Assembly (NCBI GenBank): GCA_023333565.1
Contig: JAJKFH010001826.1
Span: forward strand, 62,001 to 126,000
DNA: 64,000 nt
DNA from: Puffinus mauretanicus
Taxonomy: Eukaryota > Chordata > Aves > Procellariiformes > Procellariidae
Direction: 5' to 3'
Under the pieces are notes generated by a model. That model ran no database searches, was not told where the DNA came from, and saw only the letters and a program-made list of their open reading frames with translations. Both the position numbers and the translations under genes were made by a program. Numbering within the stretch: position 1 is the stretch's first letter; each line of letters begins with the position of its first letter. Of the stretch, positions 63,718 to 64,000 are shown piece by piece.

Positions 63718-64000
63718 AACACCATAAAACACACCATGAAAAGAAATATATTTTGTTAATTCCTGTTCAGGAAAGCTGCCAATACAGAAGCTAGGAAGGA
63801 AGCTAGCTTCTAAAGAATTAATTTGTCTGCTTTTTTTTACATGTACAGCTGAGGGCAAATCCCTTTCTTAGATAAGCATGTTTATCATTTGCAACAAGTG
63901 TATTTTAATTTGCAGTTTTCCATATATTTAATAATGATAATAACTAGCAAATTCTAAGTGAAAGCTGTCTATTTTTAAGTGCAGCTAATATTTCTGTGGT
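63718..64000. other. Right edge, nothing recognised
   Basis: AT-rich sequence immediately beyond the 5' truncation point of the CR1 copy. Confidence 0.6.

Noticed and set aside
45869..64000. Exons of the expected upstream neighbour (CFAP95/C9orf135 in mammals)
   Set aside because: I looked for its recognisable protein segments on the minus strand and found none; the neighbour is probably further right.
1..64000. Retroviral LTRs, CRISPR arrays, bacterial-type operons
   Set aside because: No paired terminal repeats, retroviral protein motifs, spaced short repeats or compact gene clusters were seen. All reverse-transcriptase-like sequence belongs to CR1.

Overview
The window is vertebrate nuclear DNA, almost certainly from a bird. 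It has sparse exons with GT-AG introns, a CpG-island promoter, and several truncated chicken-repeat-1 (CR1) LINE copies. One copy ends in the ATTCTATG-type 3' repeat characteristic of CR1. CR1 also occurs in crocodilians and turtles, so 'bird' is a strong inference rather than a proof. No bacterial, plasmid, phage, CRISPR or intact viral gene was seen.

The only gene I can support is the 5' two thirds of MAMDC2 (MAM domain-containing protein 2, a secreted matrix glycoprotein/proteoglycan) on the minus strand. Nine coding exons lie at 45135-45165, 44908-45021, 12699-12964, 11889-11973, 10806-10943, 8289-8545, 5257-5350, 2480-2626 and 1350-1615. Joined, they give 1398 nt, exactly 466 codons with no stop. 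This covers the signal peptide, MAM domains 1 and 2, and most of MAM domain 3. The end of MAM3, MAM4 and the 3' UTR lie beyond the left edge. Intron 2 is about 32 kb and holds most of the gene's length. The other complete introns are 0.1 to 2.9 kb.

Layout: 1-13 kb holds exons 9 to 3 in compact introns, with an ancient CR1/L3-like fragment and an AT/GT microsatellite. From 13 to 44.9 kb is intron 2, with two CR1 copies in opposite orientations, a duplicated ~110-bp block, GC-rich patches and a probable MIR-like SINE. From 44.5 to 45.5 kb is the CpG island with exons 1 and 2. A GC-rich minisatellite inside it starts about ten bases into intron 2. From 45.5 to 64 kb is 5' flanking DNA with four CR1 fragments, a degenerate ~150-170 bp tandem repeat carrying telomere-like TTAGGG-rich segments, and no recognised gene.

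I did not find an undescribed biological system. The observations most worth a second look are the minisatellite beside the exon 2 splice donor, the telomere-like tandem repeat at 56 kb, the CR1 copy that fuses endonuclease-coding sequence directly to the 3' tail, and the duplicated block in intron 2. The exon calls are well supported by frame, splice sites and remembered similarity to human MAMDC2. Repeat boundaries are approximate.
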